DNA from: Tetracladium setigerum
Taxonomy: Eukaryota > Ascomycota > Leotiomycetes > Helotiales
NCBI GenBank assembly: GCA_031472005.1
Contig: PZJY01000006.1
Span: forward strand, 2,542,001-2,606,000
Length of the DNA stretch: 64,000 bases
Direction of reading: 5' to 3'
The position numbers and the translations under genes were made by a program. Positions within the stretch are counted from its first letter, which is position 1, and each line of letters starts with the position of its first letter. The notes beneath the pieces are model-generated. The model searched no databases, had not been told where the DNA came from, and was given only the letters and a program-made list of their open reading frames with translations. Shown here one piece after another: positions 22,175 through 34,350 of the stretch.

Positions 22175-23375
22175 TCAAGGGCCAATCAACGCCTTCAACC
22201 TCGCCCTCCAATCGGCCAATTCTGCATCCTTCTCCGCTACCAAAGCCCTTAATTCCACAACCTCTTTACTAGGAGTTCTCAGCGCCGCTTCCAGCTTCGC
22301 AAGCTTGAGTCGATCAATTTCCAGCTCTCTCCTCGTCCTCTCATGTTCCCTCTTGATTATCTTTATCTCACCATCCTGCATCTTAAGCCGCTGTTCTAGT
22401 GATTTGATATGATCATAAAGATGGCTTTCCGATTTTCCATTTTCCGCTGCGGCTTCGAGTTCGCTGTGAATGACAGCAAGCGCCTTTTCAACTTCAGCAG
22501 AGAAGGTGGAGTATTTAGATTTCTTCTTGGGTGGGCTTTGAGCGCGTTTTGATCGTCCGCGTTTGACTGGCTCTAGGGGTGTGAAAGAATAAGTATCTGA
22601 TTTCTGAACTGTTTTGGTTACGTGATTTCGTCCAGCAGGTGTTGCGTTGGTCTCATCTATTCGCGTTTGTGATGGGACAGTGGGCCATTGAGTTTCTCGT
22701 TCTGGATGATTTCCGAGTTCTGGTTGATGAGTAAACGGCGTTTGGGGTGTAGGGTATGTTCTACTGGCGACGGCAGTTGTCATCGTGCCTACCGGTGATA
22801 TCGAACTTTGACTGTCCGATGCTGGTGTGAAATAAGTTTCATTGGATGCCAATAGTCCTGGAACAGAGTTAGGAGTGAAGTTGGTCGTCGGGACTTCAGG
22901 CGGGATGTGAAAGTTATCGTTCACACAGCTGAAGTGAGGTCAGCATGGTTTGGAGGCCAACGTTCTCACCAACTGTGACAAGACGCAAATGCCCCTTAAC
23001 TTGTGTCCCCATTGGGCGTGGGAATAGGAAGAGATCTGGCGGTCGAGAAATTCACATACTGTGGACAAAACCAGAAGGCGGGGATCTCATCCTCGGCGGG
23101 TGTTGGACTCATGCACACTCCATGGTAACTCGTGCCACAAGTTTGGCAGTTAAATAATTCCGTTTCGCCTCCACACACGTAGCAGAATGTGTCGTGGGGA
23201 CCTTTTGGCATGTTCAGTAAACAAACCTCCAATTTCAGATCGTGAAATGCCTCAAGTTCGTACCGTCCCAATGATAAATACCCCCATCATACCCGACTGG
23301 GTTTTGCTCGGAATTCTGTTGAAAAGAGGCGTAATTGTGACCTTGATCGGTGGTGTCGCTCTGGATCAGGTTCAT
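22175..23375 (-). CDS. PHD-finger protein with C-terminal coiled coil
   Basis: Three exons on the minus strand: 23375-23264, 23201-23060, 22928-22175; total 1008 bases, 335 residues. Exon 1 gives a polar N-terminus; intron 1 (62 bases, GTACGA, branch ACTGAAC) joins HWDG to PHDTFC in frame. The PHD finger reads CYVCGG, FNCQTCG, YHGVCM and FWFCPHC, the last cysteine being supplied only after intron 2 (131 bases), which strongly supports the model. After a proline/threonine-rich linker comes a basic segment (KRGRSKRAQSPPKKKSK), a likely nuclear signal, and then about 100 residues of heptad-like coiled coil. PHD fingers read histone H3 tails; nuclear chromatin binding is inferred. No catalytic domain is visible. 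Confidence 0.85.
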
Positions 23376-26300
23376 TGTGACTGAAAGATGTGTTGGGTCT
23401 CGGTTATCCTCACACGTAATGAACTTGCAGGAATTGATTAGAGAATCAAATGATGGAAGTTTAAATGCAGGATCAGAAGTGTCTTGTGTGTTGAGAAGGA
23501 GTGGGTTGTGAGGTAAGATTGCACAGCAAAATAATTGGGGAATCAGGCTTGCATATTGGGGTGCAGCTAGTAAGTGGCTAAACCTTGCTCTCAACTTCCA
23601 ACAACCCAGGCCCAGTATCTACGAATACATGTCAATAACATAAGAATATTGTATTGGAACATCTTTGATACACAGTACGATATGTCGATTACAACCAAGT
23701 GTCATTGCATGATTTTGCAAGTCAAAGAAATGGCAGAGCGTAGGCCTATAGAGTTGTACTAGATGCACACTGCTCGTTATGTCAGCAGTGCGGCGAGTTA
23801 TCTCACGTAAGCAACTTCGTATTTTCCTAGAATAACTTTAGACATCTTCTCCTCGCAACTGATTAGTTCAAAGCACTCAATCCATCACGTTTATTCTCTC
23901 ATTTCTCCATTCGGTGTCTTGGCACTATTAATTGCTCATTTCCCGCGCCCTTCGCTTGTTGAATTGAACCAGGACCCGACGGCCGAGAAAACCGGTCTCT
24001 ACAATTGGCACCTCTTCTGATTTTCATCAAATAAATCTCTGTCAAGTCCACCACGCTTGCGACATCACGTTGTCACTATATCAATTCATAATTACTTGAC
24101 GTTCTCCAAACAGCCCGTGATGAGGTCAAGGTCGTTTCTGACTTCGAGGAATGAGGTGAATCGTGTCACAAAATTTACAGATGAGCATTTTCATATTCTA
24201 ACTGATGCAAGTCTTAGATCTAGGGTAAAGGGCAGGACAGAGGAGATAATGTGAACTGTTATTTTTCAACTTTTAGCTTCAGCAGGCAGGAACCCCGCAC
24301 ACTCTCGATTTTTTTCCCCTCACAGACCACAATCCAACTGCGGAACACAGTTGCAATTCTTTGCCGTGGAGAGAATGCCAGTGTCTTTGGCACGGTACGA
24401 GGCATACCATTTATCAGGTTCTCCCATCAAAAAAGAACCAAGACTGTTGAGCGCGCTTGCTAGAGTTTCCAACTCATTCTGTAGTTCAAGAACGTTTTGA
24501 TGCTATGGACACGTGGAAGTCACTGTGCCAATCTGGAGATGACTGTTTGTTTTCTGGAAGTCTGATCTTTTGTTGGATTTTGAGGGTCAGTGCCAGTGAT
24601 AGAGGAATTCTGATCTCGACGATGAAAAGGCTCAAGATAAGGTATCTACTTCAGTCTCATAACCAAGATATAAAATACCACTAATATTGGACTTAGAGTC
24701 TTGTCAATAACATACTTGTACAAAAGAAATACCAGTGTACCACGTCCGAAAGCGGGAGACGACGACTCCAGAGTTTTGCTGCCCATTCCGATGACAAGAT
24801 TCCTATCGACAAAGAGAGTGAGCACAAAGACGAGTCAACAGAACGACTAGAGCGAGGTTGATCTTTCATTCAAGCAATATGACAGGGAAATTCTATGACC
24901 AAAGTAAAGTCGACGGGACACTTTGGGCTGCCGTTCAAACGGAGCTTGCTACCTACCGCCAGTCTACTGAAGAGGATCCTGGATTTCTGAAGATTTTGCA
25001 ATAGATTCTCTGCTAGGAGACTTGAACAATGAAGGATTGATCGGCACTGGTTTGCTTGAGGAGGGTATGATGACTTCGTTCTGGTATTGTGGTAGGTTGT
25101 TAGATGTAGACGATAGGACATATATATGTACCTAGGTAGATACAGTTTGGCGTTCGAACCCTTCTTCAGAATTGGAGAAATACCAGAAATTATCCTAAGA
25201 GGATGGGCGTCACCCGTCTCTCTTGCTTCCAGGTTTGTTCAGAGATTAAGCTGACGACTAGGTAGCAAATATTGAAAGAAGTGGTCATGATTGAGAAAAA
25301 TTGTGTTCCAGTTCACTCGAACAACTATTGGATCTTTCCTCCTAAATAGGTAGGTGAGTACTTTAGGTAGGAATGAAAAGGGATCCAAGGGATTGAAGTG
25401 TGGTGTGGTGAGCTGGTAAATTGGTGCGACGCCGTCCACCCACAGGTAGGCGCTTACTAATAATCACTAGCTCCTCGATATTCAGCCTGATTGAAGGCCT
25501 GGACTCCTTTTCGAAAACTACAACTTCGAAGAGAGTCAACCCACAGCGACAACCCAAGGAAAGAATCAAACCAGCGTACATACTCTGTCACCTGTTCTAC
25601 TACGCTCGACGATGATACTATTGCCCAAGTCTCCACTTCATTGGGCAGCGTCCTCTAGGGCTGCACTACTATCGATGTATTTTCCATGCAGGCACAAACT
25701 CCCAAATACAAGCCAGAAAAGGATGACAATCCCCGCCCCATCAGCGCGCTTAATGCACAACCCATTGGCAAGACGATTGATCTCTCCTGCCAGAAGAGGC
25801 GAGGAATCCGAAGAACATGCTAAGGCTAGATTCTGCCGGTCGTTCGAAAAAGGGATTGTCGCAACCTTTGGTATGACCAACACAACGCAAGCCGGAAGTT
25901 TTCTGGACCCCGAAACTTTTTAGGCATGCCCAAGGTAGCTATTGTTTTCAAACTCTAGTAGAAAGTTTGACATGATCACCGTCCGAGTGGGGCAGGAGAA
26001 CTGGTTAATTAGTGATGTACTTTGCTTTCTGTATTCCTCTTCCTGATTGGTCTTTGTTTCCAGCCCTGATTTTGTTTCTTATCAAGCTAGGCATTTCTTA
26101 TTCATCTTTTGCCATGCATCGTATCATTCCACCCATCTACTTTCCTCGACTAGGTCGACAGAGCCTCGAACAGGGCTCAGATTCCAAGCATAATCATCAT
26201 CCATTCTTTTCAATTGTCTCGTCGAAATCAGTGCCATCACAATATCTAATTACAGATTTTGCAAAGTCTACTGTAATACCTTCCGCACATATCAAGTGAG

Positions 26301-26422
26301 AGAAAAGAATGTCAGGGGTCGCAATCCAAGTCACGTGTCAGCTGTTCTCCGGTACTTGGTACTTGGTTGTAGCCAAAGCGGGTGATCGCCGCTCCACCTT
26401 TGACCCCGCGGTGAACGATGTT

Positions 26423-26466
26423 ACAACACCAATACAACACCAATACAACACCAACACAACACCATC
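26423..26466. repeat. Four tandem copies of an 11-base unit
   Basis: The unit ACAACACCAAT is repeated four times, the third and fourth copies differing slightly at their 3' ends. No gene overlaps it with confidence. Confidence 0.8.
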
Positions 26467-27226
26467 CTGCACCATCGAAAGGAACGATATCTGCCGAAAT
26501 GTTGATTGCGATATCAATGGCACTTGAATACATTCACCTCCTTCCGAATACGTGATCATCACGACCTGTCTCGCAACACCAAGTTCTGTAGTCGTGATCA
26601 GAATTCTGGTACAGACCTGCCTAAGTAGGGAGACGACCGGCACTTCAAAACTTGGCAATCTCTTAATTCCGCATCTTAATTAAAGTTGCCAACGATTGTC
26701 CAGAGTTTGGATGACTATTGATTGCGAGCTCATGGTGCTTATCTTCCTCAGTCCTTCTAGAGTCTTTGATGTTCCTGATTTGAGCTGCCTTTTCAAGCCT
26801 CTTCCCGTTGTACTTAGCGCGGGGTGATTACCCAGCATGAAGGAACAATTGTTGCTTGCAGGAGCCCCCTCGCTTGGCTTGGCCTAGTGGTCATCAAGAC
26901 TATTAAGCTTATCTGAATGAGCTCCCGAGTGCCGAAGGGGGTGGTGCGGTCCTTTCGTCACATTACCCCTGGCCTGAGAAAGGGAAAACACCTGCAGAAG
27001 TCACCCCTCCTCATCGAGAAAGAATCCCTGGCTCTTCACTAGTCAGGCGCTTTGTGTGGTCGTCCGACTGGTGAGCGAGCATACACTCTTCGGCTTGTTC
27101 AGCTCTATAAGGAAGTTGACTCAAAAAGGGAATGTAGAAGATATTCGCAATGCATTTTGGGGGCCTGGAGTCGATCGCAAGTTGAATCGCGCGGAGTTGA
27201 GGGAAACGACGAGGCTTCTAGTCTGC

Positions 27227-27233
27227 TATATAA
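27227..27233 (+). promoter_or_regulatory. TATA-like element of the fungalysin gene
   Basis: TATATAA lies about 95 bases before the fungalysin ATG, followed by a pyrimidine-rich leader. Spacing fits a core promoter of a strongly regulated secreted-enzyme gene; inferred. Confidence 0.4.
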
Positions 27234-27322
27234 TGGAGAAGATGGACGCCTTTCCATTTCTTGTTCTGCATCTCAAATTGCCTTCCTTCTTTTGAGTCCT
27301 CCTTCCTCAGTCTCGATTCAAG

Positions 27323-29461
27323 ATGCGTCTTCTTTCCCAAACTGCATTGGCCGCTCTGCTGGCATCGCGTGTGCTCGGTCATCCCCATGCTTCACCAGCA
27401 GCTTCTATCCGGGGCCGATCCGTTGACTTTAGCGCGTTCAAACTAAAGACTCAATCGACTTACAGTGATGTTGCTGCCACTTCCGACATTGAGCTTCCGC
27501 CCACTTTTGACACACCAACCTATACCCAGACTGCCACTTGGTTGGTCCAGGAAATCTTCCCTGAGGCTGACTTCCGTCTTGTTACCGATCACTATGTCAG
27601 CAGCAATGGCATTGGACATGTTCAATTCAAGCAGACAGTCCATGGTCTCGATATCGACAACGCAGACTTCAATGTTAACGTATGTTCACTCCCAATGGCC
27701 ACCTTCTTGATACACTTACTGACAATCATAGATTGCCAAAGATGGTTCCGTGTTCTCATACGGTAACTCGTTCTTCACCGGCAAAATTCCAGCAGAGAAC
27801 CCATTGAAGAAGCGTGACCAAGTCGACCCAGTAGTAGCATTGAAAGCAGCTAGCAAGGTTCTTGATTTGGGCGTCTCAACCGGTTCAGCTGAAGCTGTCG
27901 CAAAACCCGAGACTGAGCAGTATGTCATCACGGGTTCCACTGGAGCTTTGAAAGACCCTGAGGCTCGTCTCGTCTACTTCAAGAACGAAGACAACACACT
28001 TTCTCTCGTCTGGAGACTCGAGACTGATATCAGCGATAACTGGCTACTCTCTTATGTTGATGCCAAAGCTCCCGAGAAAGTGTTTGGTGTTGTTGATTAC
28101 GTTTCTGATGCCACCTACACTGTCTAGTAAGTTGCGTCGTAATTCTCGGATATATAACAAACTAACGGTTCTCAGCCCATGGAAGACCAGTGATCCAGCC
28201 AACGGCTCCCGTGTTGCCGTGGTCAACCCCGATGATGCAACTGCGTCCGAGTTCACATGGTTGGGATCTGGCACCACCAGATACACTACCACAAGAGGTA
28301 ACAACGGTATTGCCCAAGCAAACTACGAGGGAGACACCGCATACCTCAACGATTTCCGCCCAACAGCTGCAGATCTCATCTTCACCTACCCATACAGTAC
28401 TGCCACCACCAACCCTCAAACCTATGCCTCGGCTTCCGTCACTCAGCTCTTCTACACTGCGAACGTTTACCATGACGTACTTTACAAGCTTGGTTTCAGT
28501 AAGCTCTCCTAACTTGAATGAATTTATCGCCGGGACGTCAATACTGACCAAATCACAGCGGAGGCAGCAGGTAACTTCGAGACCAACAACAACGGCCAAG
28601 GAGGACTTGGAAATGACGCCGTCATTCTCAATTCTCAAGATGGATCCGGAACCAACAACGCCAATTTCGCAACCCCAGCCGATGGTTCTGCTCCCCGAAT
28701 GCGAATGTACCTCTGGACCTACACCACACCACAACGTGACAGCTCCTTCGACGCCGGTGTAGTAATTCACGAGTATACCCACGGTCTCTCTAACCGATTG
28801 ACTGGAGGTCCCGCCAACTCTGCCTGCCTCAGCACAACTGAAGCTGGTGGCATGGGTGAAGGATGGTCCGATTTCATGGCCGTCGCCACCTTCATCAAGA
28901 CTACTGACACTCGCGCAACAAATGTTCCAATGGGTGCCTGGATTCGTGGTGTCGCAGCTGGTATCAGAACATATCTCTACAGCACCAGCTTGACCACCAA
29001 CCCTATGACATACAGCTATCAAAATGGTCAAAGTTCCGTTCACTACATCGGTACTATCTGGTATGTCCCTCCCCCTTTCCCATTCCCAAACCATCCACCC
29101 TACCAAAGTTTATATACTAACCAGCACTCTAACAAACAGGGCAACCATCCTCTACGAGGTAACATGGAATCTCATCGAAAAGTATGGTATCACAAACACC
29201 ATCTTCCCCGTCTTCTCCGGCGGCGTCCCAACTGACGGTCGCTTCCTCGCCATGCAACTCGTCGTCAACGGCATGAAATTGCAGCCTTGCAGCCCAACTT
29301 TCATCACTGCTAGAAATGCTATCATTGATGCGGATTTGGCATTGACTGGAGGCGCAAACAAATGTTTGTTGTGGAAGGCGTTTGCGAAGAGAGGCTTGGG
29401 ATCTGGAGCTGTGCAGGCTTCTACCAAGGTCAATAGCTTTACTTTGCCTACTGGATGTTAA
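27323..29461 (+). CDS. Fungalysin, extracellular metalloprotease (family M36)
   Basis: Five exons: 27323-27679, 27732-28126, 28176-28498, 28559-29060, 29140-29461; 1899 bases, 632 residues, the usual length of the prepro-enzyme. A signal peptide (MRLLSQTALAALLASRVLG) is followed by the fungalysin/thermolysin propeptide (GIGHVQFKQTVHGLDIDNAD, then KDGSVFSYGNSF). The mature domain shows LFYTANVYHDVLYKLGF, the zinc site HEYTH (about residue 428) and the third ligand glutamate in GMGEGWSDF (about 457). These enzymes degrade elastin, keratin and other proteins outside the cell and are used in saprotrophy and pathogenesis. All splice phases agree and there is no frame break. The convergent neighbour is a lectin gene. 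Confidence 0.96.
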
Positions 29462-29974
29462 ATTCTTAGTAGTGGGTGGAGGACTGTTAGTGGTGATCTT
29501 GAGTGGGAGTGGAAGGTAGATGGAGGTAGATGAAGGTAGACGTTGTGATTTATGTAGCGCAGACCGGAGGGGACTTGTGGAGAGGGAAGTGGAATATGTA
29601 GTCGAGAGAATATTTGCTATTAAACATGTTCACCCATGCTTTTCGCCTCATAGACTTTATTCTACCCTTCGTCTTGTAGCTGCACAAATTCGTAACTTCG
29701 GGTATTATTCTTCATGTTCAGGCATGAGCCCACAGCCTCAGGATCAATTCATTTACTGGAACCATTCAACTGACTTCATGAACTCAAAAAGATAAACAGT
29801 AAAAAACACAATATATTTAAGAGCTAGATTCTTGAACTCCCTGAATTCTGCAAATGAGATAACGAATGCAAGAATCAAATCCAACACTACGCTTTGATGC
29901 CAATCGTGAAACTCTCGCCAACACCAACCCAACCATCACTATCCACTCAAACACATCCTCCCAACGCCCCCCAC
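29462..29974. other. Short gap between convergent fungalysin and lectin genes
   Basis: About 510 bases containing both 3' untranslated regions. No ORF with a motif. GT/GA-rich on the fungalysin side and AC-rich on the lectin side, as expected for facing 3' ends. Confidence 0.45.
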
Positions 29975-31326
29975 TCAACCAAGATATTCCCAGGAGCTCG
30001 ACCACTTGACACCATTCCAAGCCTTGTGATAAACCTTGCCATCAGTGCCCTTCCCAAAGACATCCAATCGATTGGGACCCCAGCTCACGACTGTAGGAGC
30101 ACTGGTGAAAATCCCACCGAGACTCGACCAGCCACTTGACCACTTAGATCCATTCCAGTATTTATGGAACATGGCGCCGTTGGTGCCGATACCGAAGACG
30201 TCGAGACGGTTGGCACTCCATGAGACCACTGCTGGGACGGAGGTGAAGATGCCGCCGAGGGCTTCCCAGTCTTTGGACCAGGAGACGCCGTTCCACTGAT
30301 TTGTGTTAGTCGTGAGTACTAGTGTAGTTTTTTATTACCCCCTCCCCCAAGTTGGGGAGAAGGGATTTTAGTGTTGAGGTGATGGGGAAAGGAAAGAGGG
30401 AAGGGGGGCAGGGAGGGCTTACGGCTTTATGATACATGCTGTTGTCTGTCCCCAAGCCGAAGACGTCGAGTCGGTTTGGTCCCCAAGTCTCAGCTACGAG
30501 AGGAGAGTTGAAGACCCCACCGAGGTTGTTCCATCCAGACCACTTTTGACCGTCAAATGACTTGTGGAATGCAGCAGAGTTTGTGCCGAGACCGAAGAGA
30601 TCGAGACGTCTGGTACCCCATGACACGGAGGTGATAGGGGAGGTGAAGACACCGCCGAGGCCCTCGAATCCTCTCCCTGAGAAGTGTTAGTCTATCTTCT
30701 CTCACACAAAATTTAATTCTCAATCGTAGCTTGAAGCTTTTCTGGGGCGAAGGGTAAAACGTACAGGCCGTTCCATCCCACCACTTATGATAGCATTGAG
30801 CATCGGTTCCCAAACCAAAATAATCCAGGCGATTTGGTGACCAAGAGCTCTGCGTCAATGGACTCGTGAAGATTCCTCCTTGATACTCGTATCCTCCCCA
30901 TTTCTGGCCATCCCACCATTTGTGGTATGCTGCTGAATCGGTGCCCGTGCCGATGAGATCGAGACGGTTGGGTCCCCATGATGTGACGGCTGGAAGGGTG
31001 GTGAGTTTTCCACCGAGCGATTCCCATCCTCCCCAGGATGAGCCTATTTAATTTTAGTTAGTTAAGAGCTTTTTGTGTTGAGATGGGTTGAGATGAGGTG
31101 AGGTGAAGTGATCGTAAGGGTAGGAATTCAGGCGAGGAGTGAATCTTGTAAATGTGTGTGGAGGTGAAATGGGGGGGAAGGAAGAAGGAGACATACCACC
31201 CCACCAAAGATGTTGGAGATCAGTTGCAGGTCCCAACTTGAAGACATCCAAGCGATTGGAGGACCAAGCTACTGCTGCGATGGCAGCAGTGAGCAGACGA
31301 GGAGCTGCGGCAAGAACGGGTGCCAT
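29975..31326 (-). CDS. PLL-like seven-bladed beta-propeller lectin
   Basis: Four exons on the minus strand: 31326-31197, 31043-30765, 30676-30423, 30295-29975; 984 bases, 327 residues. The protein is almost wholly seven repeats of about 46 residues, each with a core W(G/S)xNRLDVFGxGTD, then YHKxW, a WxGWxxLGG-type strand and FTSxPxV. The cores vary as WSSNRLDVF, WGPNRLDLI, WSPNRLDYF, WGTRRLDLF, WGPNRLDVF, WSANRLDVF and WGPNRLDVF. This is the pattern of the Photorhabdus PLL lectins, seven-bladed propellers that bind fucose or O-methylated sugars. There is no signal peptide, so the product is cytosolic or leaves by an unusual route, like many fungal defence lectins. All three introns fall at nearly the same place in the repeat. 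Sugar specificity is unknown. Confidence 0.85.
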
Positions 31327-33261
31327 TGTGAACTTTGGATTGTCAGAATGATTGAGTATTTGCTGTTCAGATGGATTGGAAGAGGATGTTGAGTGTGGTG
31401 AAGAAGAGAATCTGAAAACCGAGAGATATCAAGGCCTTTATACTTAATTGCAAGATATCAAAAGCTTTGAGCTGGATAGTTGAGTAGGTAATGCCAAGTG
31501 TTAGGTGGAATGTACCACAATCCTTCAATCCTGGCAACCTTCACCATACAGTTGCATTTCACGCCTGATCCTTTGATTTCGCCATTTTCTTTCTCTCTGC
31601 TAATCCTTCTGCAAGAATTTCTAGTCGGTGACTCGTGATTTCCACCATTTCTAGGCTTTCTTGCCCATAGGCGAATGGAAAGCAGACTTTACAGTGCCTA
31701 CAGGAACACAAAACTGCAGCTCTCCATCCACCACTCTATTTTCTCCCTTAAATCACACGCCACGTCTTCGCACTCACCGACTTCAAACACTCTCATTGCT
31801 CGTGATCAAAGAAAGAAAGAGAGAGCAAATTTAAATTCTTCTCAGCCTCCACAAGTTGCACCAATCCTGCCAGGCTCTTTCTCTTTCTGAGCGGGGGACC
31901 CGCGTTTGTTTTCGGCCTCGTCAAGCGGGTAGATGCATATTTTTTGAAGCTTGTATACTATGTACTGTACTATGCTTCCCCTCCTCCTTTGCTGAACGTT
32001 GTGTTCCTGAGGCAGGTACCGATAACTTGCAGTACCGAAATACTACACCATCACTGACACGTCGTTGGACGGTTTGAGAAGCTGAGAATGGCAAGTTCCG
32101 GTTGTGTGTTGTGGAACTATGTTTTACTGCCAGTTACCGAAATAGATGATCCGGCAAGGCGGATTTTGAAAGAATAGGGGAGTGAAAGAAGGACGAGAGA
32201 AGTAGTTGATTGGTACGTGAGTATGGGTAATTTCCGGACGAGTACAGTCGAAGTGTGCAACTGGAGAATATAAATTTTTGTACTAAATTAATTGGAAGAA
32301 ATCGATTAGAAGGACAAGCAGAGACAAGGTCTTGGGCCCTTCGTACCGCAAGGTAGCATTTCCCCTGAGCCCCGGGACGTTCTCAACTTCAACGACAAGT
32401 GCCAATTCTAGATCTCGGAGTTTAGCAAAAGCTTAAAAGGGATCCTTGAACTACATTTAGATCCAATCACTTGATTTGCTTGCAGGCTGCAGCACAGCCT
32501 CAGGAAACCCCGAAGAAGTGGCTTCCTCCGTTGATGTGCATACATAACCCGTGACTTTGTTTCCAAAACCGTCACACTGGGATCAATAACGAATGATGCC
32601 AATTCCGCCTCGTCTTCGTTGATGTCCAGGAATAAACTGATTAAACCGAGGCCCTTTTATCGTTGAATTGAACATCGATGGCTGGAGAAGTGAGGTATAT
32701 GCGTACCTTTCTTGTGGAGTTTGCGGCTTAAGAAGGACGTGGGAAAAGAAAGATACTGTGATTTAGTATCTCTATTTTTGGCTCACGGAAGGGAGTCGAT
32801 TCGCTCGCTTAGGATTGTGAAAAGAGATACAGAGAGCAACCATGGAAGAACTGGGAAAGAGTACATCCCAAGGTCATGAAAAGTAGTCACGTTCTTTCAA
32901 AATGTTTTCGGCTTAAGATCCTTGGCTGAGTTTTATGGAGGTCTGATGGGCCGCTTTCTATTTGATTTCATCAAGATTTATGGTCATCTAGCTCGAACAT
33001 CGACCCATAACTTTACAAAAATGTCAAAACCGGTTATCGAGTAACCTGTTTTGTTTGTGTATTGTTGTACTGAGTAAGGACTACATTACCAGTCCCAAGG
33101 AATTCAGCCAATCATGTCCCAGTCCGATGAGATGCAGCCTCATCCTCAGCCGCTCCTCAGTCCAACCTCACAACTTCACAACTTGCATCACAATTCTCTA
33201 CAGTCACGAACATTAATCCCCTTCAACGTCCCATCTCCTCCAATCACATTTCAATCACAAC
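31327..33261. other. Intergenic region, about 1.9 kb
   Basis: Divergent promoter space between the lectin gene (minus) and the membrane-protein gene (plus). ORFs of 60-75 codons near 31675-32077 and 32408-32602 have no motif. The 33114-33566 ORF is another frame of the following gene and its leader. Nothing else recognised. Confidence 0.4.
31435..31442 (-). promoter_or_regulatory. TATA-like element of the lectin gene
   Basis: Reads TATAAAGG on the minus strand about 110 bases upstream of the lectin ATG at 31326. Good core match and spacing; inferred. Confidence 0.4.
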
Positions 33262-34350
33262 ATGTCTCTCCTTCTCTTCCAACACCGTGCTTTCGCCCAA
33301 ATAAACACCAACAAACCCAACCTTATCCCCACAGTCCTTGGCGCCCTCACCACCATCACAGCCTCGATCCTAACCATCTACTTCACAACATACTACATCT
33401 CCACCATCACCGTCCCCGCAGATCCACCGTACTGGGCACAGGTAGCACGCGAACAAGCATACGGCGTGTGCTACGATGGCTGCAACGACTGTTTGGACGT
33501 CAGCGTGATAGCGGATGCCTGCCGACTAACCGCCAAAGTAGAAATCCAAGGAGGTGTGCTTTGTGATGCGAGAAAAATGTGGACTTGGGGAGACTATGAA
33601 GCAAAATTTCCCTCTGAATGTCTTGATGCTGTGGGAGAGTTGTATAGAGAGGATGCTTTGAGGAGGAAGCGGTTTTGGTGGAAGGCGCTGTATGTTTTGA
33701 CGCTTCTCGCCTTTCCACTGGGCTATGGTGTTTTCCTTGGAGTGCAGTGGGCTATCAAGGAGATTCAAGCGAGAGGTGGTAATGAATGGGGCGGATTCAC
33801 GAGACCGAAACCGCAAGTTAGAACTGGAAATCGAAATCCTAGGAACATCGATACGCGCACGCCTCTTCTTGCGGCTGCTATTTTGACCTTGGTTATGGTT
33901 CCTCAAGTATCAGCTTATGCATGTATCAAAAATCCAGCTTACAACCAACTCTTCACCGATCCAACTCACACTCTCTTCGGCGTCGTCCATGGCTGGCTGT
34001 CAGACTGCCGCGATGTCTCCTACTCCTGTGGGGAGACATGCACTCAAGGTCACAACTGTGATACGCACTGGTGCTCTGAAGAGCGAGTCGAGAGGACACC
34101 GCAGCAGTATGTTAATGCTGTGATTCCACTTGTGCAGAAGTGTGGTTTGAGGCTTGTGGAGTATGTTCCGGAGATTATTGATAAGAGAGTGGCGAATCCG
34201 AATATCGAGGGGAAGAAGTGGGTGAAGATTTCGGTTAATAGAATTAATAATACGGAGGGTACGGAATTGGATAAGTATGTTAGGTGTTTGTGGGCCATCC
34301 CTGAGGGGCCGATGTGGTTTGATCAGTTTCCGCCGTTTTTGGATAATTAG
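33262..34350 (+). CDS. Predicted membrane protein with three hydrophobic segments, unknown function
   Basis: Single exon, 362 residues from the ATG at 33262. Hydrophobic helices lie near residues 25-50 (TVLGALTTITASILTIYF), 142-165 (ALYVLTLLAFPLGYGVFL) and 200-218 (LLAAAILTLVMVPQVSAYA). Between the first two is a cysteine cluster (GVCYDGCNDCLD) and further cysteines follow in the C-terminal domain (CGETCTQGHNCDTHWC), so the loop and tail probably face the lumen or outside and form disulfides. The last helix could also act as an internal cleavage site (VSAYA). The family is not one I recognise, though the composition and codon use look fully coding. No frame break. Confidence 0.75.
   Translation: MSLLLFQHRAFAQINTNKPNLIPTVLGALTTITASILTIYFTTYYISTITVPADPPYWAQVAREQAYGVCYDGCNDCLDVSVIADACRLTAKVEIQGGVLCDARKMWTWGDYEAKFPSECLDAVGELYREDALRRKRFWWKALYVLTLLAFPLGYGVFLGVQWAIKEIQARGGNEWGGFTRPKPQVRTGNRNPRNIDTRTPLLAAAILTLVMVPQVSAYACIKNPAYNQLFTDPTHTLFGVVHGWLSDCRDVSYSCGETCTQGHNCDTHWCSEERVERTPQQYVNAVIPLVQKCGLRLVEYVPEIIDKRVANPNIEGKKWVKISVNRINNTEGTELDKYVRCLWAIPEGPMWFDQFPPFLDN

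Larger units (their letters stand above)
23376..27322. other. Intergenic region, about 3.9 kb
   Basis: The longest gene-free stretch in this half. ORFs stay below about 110 codons, lie in several frames on both strands and have no motif. It contains the 11-base tandem repeat (26423-26466) and ends with the fungalysin promoter. I found no terminal inverted repeats or tRNA. Confidence 0.4.

Noticed and set aside
23235..23594. Full 119-codon minus ORF as a separate gene
   Set aside because: Only its part from the ATG at 23375 is used; a GTACGA donor and CTGAAC branch join it in frame to the PHD exon, completing the gene.
26870..26980. tRNA-like GC-rich stretch
   Set aside because: I found no TTC-containing T-loop and no pairing acceptor stem, so no tRNA can be folded by eye.
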